Origin: Phycisphaerae bacterium | GTDB taxonomy: Bacteria > Planctomycetota > Phycisphaerae > Sedimentisphaerales > SM23-30 | Direction: 5' to 3' | DNA: 7,317 bases | NCBI GenBank assembly: GCA_021736565.1 | Contig: JAIPFO010000187.1 | Coordinates: 1-7,317 of the forward strand | Part shown: positions 1-5,941 of the stretch, piece after piece | How the letters are laid out: every line of letters starts with the position of its first letter | How positions within the stretch are numbered: position 1 is the stretch's first letter | Notes under the pieces: model-generated | Databases searched by the model: none | The model's input: only the letters and a program-made list of their open reading frames with translations | What the model was told of the DNA's origin: nothing | Translations under genes and position numbers: made by a program

Positions 1-202
1 GTGCATTGACATTGGCCACCTCCAGCACGGGGAGGCTTAACTCCTGGGCAAGCCTGGCGATCGGCGTAGGCATTAAATGCCGCCCTCGACCGGCAGGTCG
101 GGCAGGCTGCGTGATGACCTGTACAATGTCGTGGCCGATCTCCAGCAAACGACGAAGGGTCTCACAGCCAAATTCGCCACTTCCCATATAAACGATTCTC
201 AT
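1..202 (-). CDS. fmt: Methionyl-tRNA formyltransferase, N-terminal part (runs off left edge)
   Basis: The first 67 residues are present and the rest lies outside the window. The product transfers a formyl group from 10-formyltetrahydrofolate to Met-tRNA(fMet) in the cytoplasm, making the initiator tRNA for translation. The start MRIVYMGSGEFG matches the first beta strand and glycine turn of the formyltransferase fold. Residues 31-40, TQPARPAGRG, are the very conserved Fmt loop that in the E. coli enzyme contacts the acceptor stem of the initiator tRNA. It is followed by the expected P-x-P-I-A-x-L-A helix (residues 45-52). The ATG at 202-200 is chosen because AAGGA lies just upstream with normal spacing, and because the protein then begins as Fmt proteins usually do. 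It is divergent from the aldolase gene. In many bacteria fmt follows def, but that side cannot be seen here. Confidence 0.93.
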   Translation of the reverse strand, partial: MRIVYMGSGEFGCETLRRLLEIGHDIVQVITQPARPAGRGRHLMPTPIARLAQELSLPVLEVANVNA

Positions 203-435
203 TTATTATCCTTATTTTTGTTTCATATTATTTTGATTTATGTTAGATTCAGCCCAGAGTTTTTAAACTCATGCGGGAGCTATCTTAGCTTTAGTCTCAA
301 AATGATTCAACTTTTATATGCGACGTTATATATATTTTCAATTAAAAGTATCGTAATGCATTTGTTTGCAATGACTTATATATCAATAAAAGGAAATTTC
401 CACCCCCGTTCGTCTTGGAGAAATGGAACAGTATT
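203..435. promoter_or_regulatory. Divergent fmt / aldolase intergenic region with small palindromes
   Basis: This AT-rich spacer must hold the promoters of both flanking genes. Two small perfect palindromes are visible: GAGTTT-TT-AAACTC at 257-270 and AGCTA-TCT-TAGCT at 278-290. They could be operators or short RNA hairpins. A weak plus-strand promoter candidate is TTCAAC (306-311), a 17-base gap, then TATATA (329-334). The -35 match is poor and several overlapping TATATA choices exist, so the assignment is not secure. No open reading frame here looks real. Confidence 0.35.
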
Positions 436-1080
436 ATGAAAAAACCGTTTAGCTGGGAAATGTTCAATGAATTACCCCTGATCGCGATTTTACGCGGGTT
501 CAATGCCCTTGAGGTCAAAAATATTGTCAAAGCGTCCTGCCGGGGCGGCTTGAAGAATATTGAGATCACGATGAATACCGATCAGGCGCCAGAGTTGATA
601 CAATTAGCCAAAGAAACCGCCGGGGCAAATATGAACGTGGGAGCGGGAACGGTTTGCACCCCCGACGACCTTGAAATGGCCCTGGGGGCCGGGGCTCAGT
701 TTATTGTGATGCCGATCGTTCAGCCCGATGTCATTGCCACCTGCCGCAAACACAAAATCCCTGTTTTCCCCGGCGCCTTTACGCCGACTGAAATATACCA
801 CGCCTGGCAATTAGGAGGCGACGTCATAAAGGTGTTCCCCGCCCACCGGTTGGCCCCGGGATACCTCAAGGATATCAAAGGGCCACTCGCCCAGATCAAA
901 TTACTCCCCACCGGCGGGATCACTCCGGAAAACATGGAGGAATATTACCTGGCTGGAGCAGACGGATTTGGTATTGGCAGTGCTTTAGCAAATAAGAAAA
1001 AGATCGCCGAGCAGGACTGGGACTGGATCAGCCAGCAGGCCAAAAAATTTGTAGATACATATAAATCATTGTCAAAGTGA
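436..1080 (+). CDS. KDPG/KHG-family 2-keto-3-deoxy sugar acid aldolase (class I, Eda-like)
   Basis: The 214-aa product has the usual length of Eda-type trimeric TIM-barrel aldolases. These cleave 2-keto-3-deoxy-6-phosphogluconate to pyruvate and glyceraldehyde-3-phosphate, or related keto acids, in the cytoplasm. Family signatures are ILRG (R20), IEIT (E43, catalytic acid/base), GAGTV (69-73), MP (P93), FPGAFTPTE (111-119), DVIKVFPA with the Schiff-base lysine K132, and PTGGI. The Arg that follows the catalytic Glu by four residues in E. coli Eda is Asn47 here, as I recall for DgoA-like 2-keto-3-deoxy-6-phosphogalactonate aldolases, so the exact substrate is open. The start at ATG 436 has a weak GGA eight bases upstream. 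An in-frame TTG at 415 would add seven residues, but no good ribosome site precedes it. The gene stands alone, so no pathway neighbour helps. Confidence 0.9.
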   Translation: MKKPFSWEMFNELPLIAILRGFNALEVKNIVKASCRGGLKNIEITMNTDQAPELIQLAKETAGANMNVGAGTVCTPDDLEMALGAGAQFIVMPIVQPDVIATCRKHKIPVFPGAFTPTEIYHAWQLGGDVIKVFPAHRLAPGYLKDIKGPLAQIKLLPTGGITPENMEEYYLAGADGFGIGSALANKKKIAEQDWDWISQQAKKFVDTYKSLSK

Positions 1081-1191
1081 TACGAACATCACCACTTACC
1101 CCATGGATAATTGCAAGATCCTCGCGGCCCCCCTACTCTCATAAAAATCGTCCGCGAACCAAATAATATATTTTTTAAAAAAACTATTAAA

Positions 1192-2799
1192 TCAACTATT
1201 GACGGCATTCACATAAAATGCTATACATATAGCCAATGGACAAGTCGTACTAAACTTGTCATTTAAAAAAACAGAATATCTGGAGAGGTGGCCGAGCGGC
1301 TTAAGGCAACGGTTTGCTAAACCGTCGTACGGCGATAAGCTGTACCGGGGGTTCGAATCCCCCCCTCTCCGTTTCAACCGTGTTTCTGGGTCAAAATCAT
1401 CGTGTTTGCCCGAAAATGCGGTTTTTTTGTGTTTGTCGTTTTTGTTTTCAGTCTGTCTTTCCTGCTCTTTTGGACCGCCCTGCATCGCTGAGTATCGTTC
1501 TCCGGCGCATTCTTTGGCAAGGGTTTTGGCAAGGGTTTTTTCCGGGGCATCACCAACCGGCTGATTATCCGTTCCCGTTGCCCGTTGGGATTGTTCGGAT
1601 TTATCAAAATCAGGTAGCGTATTTACCGCATTGGCCCCCTGTCCTCGCAGGGTGTGGGTGTATCGACTCATGGTCAAATCAATCGTCGAATGCCTCATCA
1701 GGTCCTGGGCAGTCTTGGGGTGGACACCCGCTGCCGCCAGCAGGGTTCCGAAGGTATGTCTCAAGCTGTGGAATACCAGAACACCACTACCATTATCAGT
1801 GGGGTCTATCCCCGCGGCAAGATAATCCCGTTTAATCATTTTCGACATACGATAAACAGCCGGACAGTTAAAAGCTAAAACATGTGGCATTTTCCCCGTC
1901 AAATACTCCTTTAATAACTCCGCCGTCCCTGGGCGAATCGGCAATGTCGCTCCTTTTCGGTTTTTCGTCTTGTAATCCGCCACCTCAACAATGAGTTCCT
2001 TAAAATCAAAGCTCAATACCGTCAAGCTTCCTAATTCTTTAGCCCTCAAGCCAGTTTCAATCGCCAGCCGATACAATAAGGACCGCTCTGGCCCTGTCAT
2101 GCCGTATCGCTCCGGCTGTCCTGCTGTGGTTGCCAATAGTTCCCCAACTTCTGCTATCTCCAGTGACCGCCGCTTCAACGTCTCGGATTTATCGATAATT
2201 GGCTTGGTCAAGTGTGCCAGTGGATTTCCTATCGACCGCCTATCTCTGACCATCCACCCGGCAAACTGCTTGCAGACGGCGACATAAAACCCCGCCGTCC
2301 GACTGCTGATTCCATCGGGCCCGCTCCGTAAATCGTTAATGTATTCCATAACCCGGCTGGCTGAAATATCGGTCCAGTAAGTAAATTTACACCCGACAAA
2401 TACACGGTTCACCCGATTAAATTGCTGTTGACTCTGCTTGGCTGTTATCCCTTGGGCCATCAATGCCTTCTTAAAATCGTCCAAATGTTCGCATAGTGGC
2501 TTACTTCCCGCTGCTCGATATGCGTCAACCAGGCCAATATCGGTCAATCTGGCCTTGAGTTTTTCCGGGATTCCTTCCAGCCATGCCGATAGTTCCCGGC
2601 TTAACGATTGCCGGGCCAACTTACTGGACACCAGGGTCTCAATATTGCGGCCCATGGCCTCGGCGGATCGTTTGCCGGGAATCCCTAGGGGCCAGCGGCG
2701 GCGGACCTCCAAATGATCGACAAAATCTATTGACCAGTTTTGAGATTGACGTTTTGTACCGTCATTGTCTTTATATGTTGTTTTATAAACTCGTGCCAT
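1192..2799 (-). CDS. Tyrosine site-specific integrase with a tRNA-antisense C-terminal tail
   Basis: The 535-aa frame catalyses integration and excision of the element. Residues 1-60 are a basic N-terminal region, about 95-195 a SAM-like core-binding domain, and about 205-390 the catalytic domain. The catalytic set is complete: R252 (ETGLRAKEL), a beta-hairpin lysine among K277-K282, H344 and R347 (HSLRHTF), H370 (LMRH) and nucleophile Y380 (SRYTH). After about residue 395 there is a polar linker with a KTLAKTLA duplication, then RGGDSNPRY and onward. Residues 477-506 are exactly the antisense of the tRNA-Ser gene, and 507-535 read the chromosomal flank. The functional protein may end, in effect, near 475. 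The ATG at 2799 has AAAGG seven bases upstream. The gene is separated from its upstream neighbour by 211 bases, so it probably has its own expression signals. Confidence 0.93.
   Translation of the reverse strand: MARVYKTTYKDNDGTKRQSQNWSIDFVDHLEVRRRWPLGIPGKRSAEAMGRNIETLVSSKLARQSLSRELSAWLEGIPEKLKARLTDIGLVDAYRAAGSKPLCEHLDDFKKALMAQGITAKQSQQQFNRVNRVFVGCKFTYWTDISASRVMEYINDLRSGPDGISSRTAGFYVAVCKQFAGWMVRDRRSIGNPLAHLTKPIIDKSETLKRRSLEIAEVGELLATTAGQPERYGMTGPERSLLYRLAIETGLRAKELGSLTVLSFDFKELIVEVADYKTKNRKGATLPIRPGTAELLKEYLTGKMPHVLAFNCPAVYRMSKMIKRDYLAAGIDPTDNGSGVLVFHSLRHTFGTLLAAAGVHPKTAQDLMRHSTIDLTMSRYTHTLRGQGANAVNTLPDFDKSEQSQRATGTDNQPVGDAPEKTLAKTLAKECAGERYSAMQGGPKEQERQTENKNDKHKKTAFSGKHDDFDPETRLKRRGGDSNPRYSLSPYDGLANRCLKPLGHLSRYSVFLNDKFSTTCPLAICIAFYVNAVNS
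1199..1227 (+). promoter_or_regulatory. Sigma70-like promoter of tRNA-Ser
   Basis: TTGACG (1199-1204) is five of six to the -35 consensus. A 17-base spacer follows, then TATACA (1222-1227), four of six to the -10. Transcription would start near 1234, giving a leader of roughly 48 bases before the mature tRNA. The promoter lies opposite the integrase tail, only five bases past its stop codon. This supports the view that this sequence is chromosomal and that the integrase merely reads into it. Confidence 0.6.
1239..1260. repeat. Inverted repeat in the tRNA leader
   Basis: GACAAGT (1239-1245) and ACTTGTC (1254-1260) form a perfect 7-bp stem with an 8-base loop, between the predicted transcription start and the mature tRNA 5' end. 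No U-run follows on either strand, so it is not a terminator. It may be a processing-related leader hairpin or a protein site. Function is not known. Confidence 0.45.
1282..1371 (+). tRNA. tRNA-Ser(GCU), decodes AGC/AGU; integration target
   Basis: A complete class II tRNA is visible. The acceptor stem GGAGAGG (1282-1288) pairs with CCTCTCC (1364-1370), with discriminator G at 1371. The anticodon stem ACGGT/ACCGT (1309-1313, 1321-1325) encloses a loop with anticodon GCT at 1316-1318. A long variable arm follows. The T stem GGGGG/CCCCC (1347-1351, 1359-1363) encloses TTCGAAT. The long variable arm and G73 discriminator are serine identity features. CCA is not encoded. The integrase gene lies against the 3' half and reads antisense through the whole gene, the typical arrangement for a tRNA used as attachment site by a tyrosine integrase. 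The tRNA appears intact, as expected when the element supplies the regenerated 3' end. Confidence 0.97.
1309..1371. other. Candidate attachment site (attL) in the tRNA 3' half
   Basis: Tyrosine integrases that target tRNAs usually cross over in the anticodon or T arm, and the element then carries a copy of the 3' half. The integrase lies directly to the right and is transcribed toward this tRNA, so one attachment site should be within these bases. No second copy of the tRNA 3' end occurs in the rest of the window. The core therefore cannot be delimited, and the other end lies beyond the right edge. Confidence 0.5.
1516..1539. repeat. 12-bp tandem duplication inside the integrase gene
   Basis: GGCAAGGGTTTT occurs twice head to tail (1516-1527, 1528-1539) and encodes the KTLAKTLA duplication at integrase residues 421-428. 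It sits in the linker after the catalytic domain. An imperfect outer direct repeat, TCCGG(C/G)GCAT, flanks it at 1501-1510 and 1541-1550. This is a likely slippage-type duplication in a tolerant linker. Confidence 0.7.
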
Positions 2800-3010
2800 T
2801 GTGTTACCTTTAAAAGTAATAATCCTTCTCTTGTGGTATTTTCATCTCTATATCCGATGAAGTCAAACATAATATCGTTAAATATTTTTAAGTATCGTTG
2901 TATCTCGTCCAGTCTCACAATTCAAATGCTGACTTAGAGGGTGATGGGGCTTAAAGATACCCCCCTTTACCCCCCGCCAAGGCACCCTGGACTAGCGAAA
3001 AACAAGATGC
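2800..3010 (-). promoter_or_regulatory. Integrase leader with C-tract direct repeat and hairpin potential
   Basis: This 211-base gap separates the cysteine-cluster gene from the integrase start. TACCCCCC occurs at 2958-2965 and again at 2968-2975, exactly one helical turn apart. On the transcribed strand this gives two runs of six G. GGGTG (2939-2943) can pair with CACCC (2983-2987), with GGGG (2946-2949) able to pair inside with a C run. No U-run follows, so it is not a standard terminator. It could be a binding site, a G-rich RNA structure or part of the integrase promoter region. AT-rich sequence between 2815 and 2900 could hold the promoter, but I cannot place one convincingly. Confidence 0.35.
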
Positions 3011-3310
3011 TCAGGGTTGATTCTTGTAGGCCTTTAGCGATTTTAAGGCCTGACCGGAAGGCATCAGGTAGTCTGGGTCGATTTTCCTGCGTTCGGCGAT
3101 TTTAGAAGCCCGATCTGCGGATTCATTCTGCGTTTTATACGGCCTGTAAGGATACAGTGGGCACCCTTTTGAGGTACAGTGCCGGATTTCCTCTTTCTGC
3201 CAGCAGACACATTGCAGACAGAAGCATTTAACCGCTGATGCCTGGCTCCGGCCGGCCATCGCTTTTTGATAAAGATTTTTGTAGCTATTTGGTATGTCGT
3301 TTGCGTTCAT
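3011..3310 (-). CDS. Small cysteine-cluster (putative zinc-binding) phage-type protein
   Basis: The product is 99 aa with no assigned function. Its core has six cysteines: C29, C31, C34, C36, then C45 and C50. The second pair is inside CTSKGCPLYPYRPY (45-58). A C-x2-C pair, an E-x-R segment and C-x4-C-P-L-(Y/W)-P-(Y/F)-R resembles a small conserved protein I recall from phages and phage-like elements, probably a zinc-binding fold. Metal binding is inferred from the spacing only. The C-terminal half is basic with no membrane segment. The ATG at 3310 is supported by GGGAG at 3324-3320, nine bases upstream. A perfect hairpin directly abuts that ribosome site, and the left arm of a longer inverted repeat covers the leader. 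The gap to the replication gene is 92 bases, so it may be co-transcribed or have its own promoter there. Confidence 0.75.
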   Translation of the reverse strand: MNANDIPNSYKNLYQKAMAGRSQASAVKCFCLQCVCWQKEEIRHCTSKGCPLYPYRPYKTQNESADRASKIAERRKIDPDYLMPSGQALKSLKAYKNQP

Positions 3311-3324
3311 TTGAATTTACTCCC

Positions 3325-3346
3325 AAAGCATAGTTTTGTATGCTTT
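3325..3346 (-). promoter_or_regulatory. Hairpin abutting the ribosome binding site of the cysteine-cluster gene
   Basis: AAAGCATA (3325-3332) and TATGCTTT (3339-3346) form a perfect 8-bp stem with a 6-base loop. On the mRNA the stem ends exactly where the GGGAG ribosome site begins. Such a stem could tune ribosome access, or as DNA could be an operator. One half overlaps the larger 10-mer inverted repeat. Confidence 0.5.
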
Positions 3347-3433
3347 TGTATGGTGTATATTTAATTATTAATGTGAAATATGTCCTTTTTAGCGGTATTT
3401 CTTTAAGAATCCGGCATACAAAAGCATACAAAA
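3334..3433. repeat. 19-bp inverted repeat built from tandem 10-mers, flanking an AT-rich core
   Basis: The left arm, 3334-3352, reads TTTTGTATGCTTTTGTATG. The right arm, 3415-3433, is its exact reverse complement. Each arm is itself nearly two copies of a 10-base unit, TTTTGTATGC, so the unit repeats once per helical turn. The arms are separated by 62 AT-rich bases that contain a further palindrome, TTAAT-T-ATTAA (3361-3371). The right arm lies inside the last codons of the DUF3987 gene and encodes FVCFCM; the left arm lies in the leader of the 99-aa gene. The layout resembles iterons beside an unwinding region, or a paired operator. No other copy is visible in the window. Confidence 0.75.
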
Positions 3434-5304
3434 GCCTCTGAATCACGGCCACCGGTTTGGGTTGTTTCAAAACGTCCATATTTGCCATCCACCAGCATCT
3501 GCAATTCTTGCCTGGCTTCACCAACTGTTTTTTTGCTTCGGGAATTTGCCCACTCCCTGGGGGTTCCACGGCCGCCTCGTCTCTGAATCTTTTTCACCAG
3601 TTTTTCGCAAGTGGCTTTTTTTGCCTGCGCGGTGAAGATGTTATATATCCGAATGGATTCAACCTTGAGCCATTCATTCAATGTTACAGCGGCCTCAACC
3701 GAATAATGATCGATTGTCTGCTCATCTCTCAATGACACATCACGGCCAGCCACACGGATAAGATGGACCATCAGGCTAAGCCGGGCCGAATAAGCCTCAA
3801 GTTTAGCCCAGGACGCCGCCTGTTCGCCTTCTAGATCAACGCCGCTGGCATTATGCGCATCCAGGTACGGAATCATGACCGCCTTTGCCTCAGGGGTCAA
3901 CCCAAGCTTCAATGGGTATGACTCGCCGCTGGCATCCGTTTTCATTTGCATATCCAATAGATTCTCAAACATCTCTATGTAGGCCTCTTCAATACCCACG
4001 TCCACTTCCCGCTCGGTCCATATTTTACGTTTTCGTGGCGGCATCGCAAGCAGGAACCGAGCGAGTAGGCCGCTTTCTCGATGCTCCTGGGTAAAACCTC
4101 GTTGCAATATGCCCGGCTGGATCCCACCTGTAATGGATACTGCCGCCCTGGGAATATATATGAGCTTCTTGTCACCCGTTTTTCGGTCGACAAATACACG
4201 TTCAGCACGGAACATGCTTAACCAACCGGCCTCATCGCTGCCGGACTTCCCCGATTTATAGGCGTTAAAACTACCCAGCCATCCGGCCAGTTCGTCCCTG
4301 GCAAGCAGCAGGCCCTTGGGACTCGATTCTAACAACTCCCCTAACGCCTCAATGGTCGTATTGTCAACGATAAGCCTCTGGCAAGTGGGTCTGTCAGGTT
4401 GAGTTTGGCCCTCTTCGCATTTATTCAAGTCTTCTTTGTACTCAGCCATATCAAACTGGTATTGCTTGAGTGCTTTTTGTTGCTTTTGTTCAACAGGTTT
4501 TAGTGCGATATTAAATGCCGGTGATTTCATTGTGCCGGATTCGCCGATAATAGCCGACCATATTACCGCCGGTTCAGTCCATCCTCGCTTTAGCTGGATA
4601 CACCGGCTATTGCCCACGGCCCCGGCAATCGCCGATAGCATGGGTAATGCGATATAACCCGGGTCGCACCCTAATGTTTCAGCCGACTCTTGCAGATAGG
4701 CCCTGGCCGGTTCCGGCAAGGCGTCGACAGGGAATGATTGATACGCTACGGGTTCTTCTGAAACGCCTTCCTTACTGATCAGGCTGTTCAATGATGACCG
4801 CACAGTTAGTATTGTTTCGGTAATTTCGACATCAGGCCGGTAGGCATCTTTAAGGCCGAATTCAAGTCTCTGGATGGCCTGACGCCGCTTAGATGCTTCT
4901 TTAAGATTTCTGATGTAAGTGTTTATATTCGACCGGACCGCCCCATAGTCAGCAATCTCGAGCATGTAATCTTGCCCTCCAATATCCTCCATATGGCCAG
5001 ATTTTTCCAAGGTGGTTTGCAACCCTACAAGGTCAAGCTCTTCATTATCGGCAACATCATTCCAAGTAGCAATAATGGCATCAAATAAAACCTGGTGATG
5101 TAATCTATAGAAGTCTTCTCGCTCAAGACTGTCGATTGCTGTCTGATAGGCCTTGCGGTCAATCATCATACAACAAAGAATACTCATTTCGATTTCTTCA
5201 TTCTGAGGCGGTGGAGTGCCTGGGGATATGATCTTTGATAAATGTCCAACGCTTGCCTTTGGGTCCATCGCTGAATTTTCGGGTGTTACTGTCAGTGGGT
5301 TCAT
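3403..5304 (-). CDS. DnaB N-terminal domain / DUF3987 fusion, putative replication protein of the element
   Basis: The product is 633 aa and presumably cytoplasmic. Residues 32-140 match the N-terminal domain of replicative helicase DnaB, starting PPQNEEIEMSILCCM and including EDFYRLHHQVLFDAI and EDIGGQDYMLEIAD. Instead of the RecA-like helicase domain, residues 190-550 form a DUF3987 region. It has a Walker A-like GESGTMKS (254-261, K260), a Walker B-like LLLARDE (332-338) and a possible arginine finger in LLARFLL (R416). Residues 560-630 look like a basic winged-helix tail. DUF3987 proteins are common in mobile elements, often beside replication or primase genes. A role in replicating the excised element, perhaps by contacting host DnaG or DnaB, is inference. 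The ATG at 5304 is preferred: AAGGGA lies nine bases upstream, and it begins four bases after the upstream stop. A start at 5334 would add ten residues but lacks a ribosome site. Confidence 0.88.
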   Translation of the reverse strand: MNPLTVTPENSAMDPKASVGHLSKIISPGTPPPQNEEIEMSILCCMMIDRKAYQTAIDSLEREDFYRLHHQVLFDAIIATWNDVADNEELDLVGLQTTLEKSGHMEDIGGQDYMLEIADYGAVRSNINTYIRNLKEASKRRQAIQRLEFGLKDAYRPDVEITETILTVRSSLNSLISKEGVSEEPVAYQSFPVDALPEPARAYLQESAETLGCDPGYIALPMLSAIAGAVGNSRCIQLKRGWTEPAVIWSAIIGESGTMKSPAFNIALKPVEQKQQKALKQYQFDMAEYKEDLNKCEEGQTQPDRPTCQRLIVDNTTIEALGELLESSPKGLLLARDELAGWLGSFNAYKSGKSGSDEAGWLSMFRAERVFVDRKTGDKKLIYIPRAAVSITGGIQPGILQRGFTQEHRESGLLARFLLAMPPRKRKIWTEREVDVGIEEAYIEMFENLLDMQMKTDASGESYPLKLGLTPEAKAVMIPYLDAHNASGVDLEGEQAASWAKLEAYSARLSLMVHLIRVAGRDVSLRDEQTIDHYSVEAAVTLNEWLKVESIRIYNIFTAQAKKATCEKLVKKIQRRGGRGTPREWANSRSKKTVGEARQELQMLVDGKYGRFETTQTGGRDSEAFVCFCMPDS

Positions 5305-5308
5305 ATAA

Positions 5309-5692
5309 TTAAATCCCTTCCTTCTCTGACCCATTCATCCGTGACGGGTCCCGTTGTGATTCTAAATACCGCTGTTGTCGTTCAGTTCTGGTCGCCCGCC
5401 GTCGTGGAGATGCCTGGCTCAATTTAGCCCGTGGTGTGATCGGTTCGACCTGGCCGATGATCTCGAGGAATAGTTGCCGAGGTGGGCAGCCGAGCCGCAC
5501 CCACTCTTGAATGTCGGCCAATCGCCATAATTTCCGCCTGCCGAGTCGAATCGGTTTCGGGGCGAACCGGCCATCAGCGACCAGGGTTCTAAATAACGTC
5601 TTACCGACATTGATCATCCGGCTGGATTCTGCCTCACTTAGTAGCAAGGGTTCCTGGGAGGGCTTGGCGGTGGTTTGCTGTTCGCTATTCAT
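5309..5692 (-). CDS. AlpA/excisionase-like helix-turn-helix protein
   Basis: The product is 127 aa. Residues 16-78 form an AlpA/Xis-type winged helix: LLLSEAESSRMINVGKTLF (HTH), RLGRRKLWRLADIQEW (wing and following helix), then GCPPRQLF. I associate this ending with planctomycete and proteobacterial element proteins. The remainder is a basic, Arg/Gln-rich tail, probably disordered. Family members act as excisionases or regulators of integrase genes, so a role in excision or control of this element is likely but inferred. The start at 5692 is decided by a perfect AGGAGG (5704-5699) six bases upstream; a longer frame from 5731 is less likely. Its start overlaps the end of the preceding HTH gene by eight bases, and its stop lies four bases before the DUF3987 start. 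The three genes are therefore probably co-transcribed and translationally coupled. Confidence 0.85.
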   Translation of the reverse strand: MNSEQQTTAKPSQEPLLLSEAESSRMINVGKTLFRTLVADGRFAPKPIRLGRRKLWRLADIQEWVRLGCPPRQLFLEIIGQVEPITPRAKLSQASPRRRATRTERQQRYLESQRDPSRMNGSEKEGI

Positions 5693-5906
5693 GGGCCACC
5701 TCCTGACTGTCGAGTAAATCGGACACGTCACGTTTCAGCAGCACCCAGGCTGCCCGGCGTATATCCTCGTCTGTCCAGGCATACCGCCCTGAGCAATCTT
5801 TTTCTGGTGGGGCAAATCGATTGTTCCATAGTGCCGCCTGGATTCGAGCGGGCCGAATACCAAGCAGTTTGCCAACGGCCTTCGTTGATCGTTTCTGTTC
5901 TGTCAT
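5685..5906 (-). CDS. Small MerR/AlpA-like helix-turn-helix protein
   Basis: The product is 73 aa and almost entirely one DNA-binding domain. STKAVGKLLGIRPARIQAAL (residues 7-26) is the helix-turn-helix. RFAPPEKDCSGRYAWTDEDI (30-49) is the wing and start of the next helix, as in MerR/excisionase-like domains that use a Y/F-(S/T)-x-x-D-I/L helix cap. It is the first gene of the apparent operon. GGAG (5917-5914) stands seven bases before the ATG. The last codons, CAT GAA TAG, contain the ATG of the next gene, a coupling overlap. A palindrome 36 bases upstream of the start is a candidate site for this protein to regulate its own operon. It could equally be the excisionase, with the 127-aa neighbour as regulator; sequence alone does not separate these roles. 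Confidence 0.8.
   Translation of the reverse strand: MTEQKRSTKAVGKLLGIRPARIQAALWNNRFAPPEKDCSGRYAWTDEDIRRAAWVLLKRDVSDLLDSQEVAHE
5699..5704 (-). promoter_or_regulatory. Perfect Shine-Dalgarno AGGAGG deciding the AlpA-like start
   Basis: AGGAGG lies six bases before the ATG at 5692 and inside the coding sequence of the upstream HTH gene. It is the strongest ribosome site in the window and fixes the start of the 127-aa protein. It suggests that this protein is made in larger amount than its neighbours. Confidence 0.8.
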
Positions 5907-5941
5907 TTGGGTTCTCCAATGATTACGGTTAGGGTTGTTGC

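Larger units (their letters stand above)
1081..1281. other. Aldolase-tRNA spacer; overlaps the integrase tail at its right end
   Basis: No independent gene is visible between the aldolase stop and the tRNA. The stretch holds an AT-rich run (about 1165-1195), the tRNA promoter and a leader hairpin. From 1192 onward it is also read antisense as the last residues of the integrase frame. I see no clear rho-independent terminator for the aldolase gene. Confidence 0.5.

Noticed and set aside
415..435. Upstream TTG start for the aldolase
   Set aside because: It would add MEKWNSI, which is not typical of the family, and no ribosome site is correctly spaced before the TTG.
1239..1260. Terminator for the aldolase or integrase gene
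   Set aside because: The 7-bp stem has no U-run on either strand, and it lies downstream of the tRNA promoter, where a plus-strand terminator would block the tRNA.
1314..1835. 173-aa plus-strand frame through the tRNA and integrase
   Set aside because: It starts inside the tRNA and is antisense to the catalytic region of the integrase. The product has low-complexity, shadow-like composition.
2727..2918. 63-aa minus-strand frame overlapping the integrase start
   Set aside because: It begins with GTG, has no ribosome site, and overlaps a well supported integrase N-terminus by 73 bases in another frame. It is probably chance, though its composition is not absurd.
3334..3433. CRISPR-like or transposon terminal repeats
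   Set aside because: There are only two arms, in inverted orientation, with no spacer series. The 62-bp core has no transposase, and there is no target duplication. A protein-binding or replication role fits better.
5305..5334. Upstream start for the DUF3987 protein (ten extra residues)
   Set aside because: It has no ribosome site and overlaps the end of the AlpA-like gene. The ATG at 5304 has AAGGGA with good spacing and sits just after the upstream stop.
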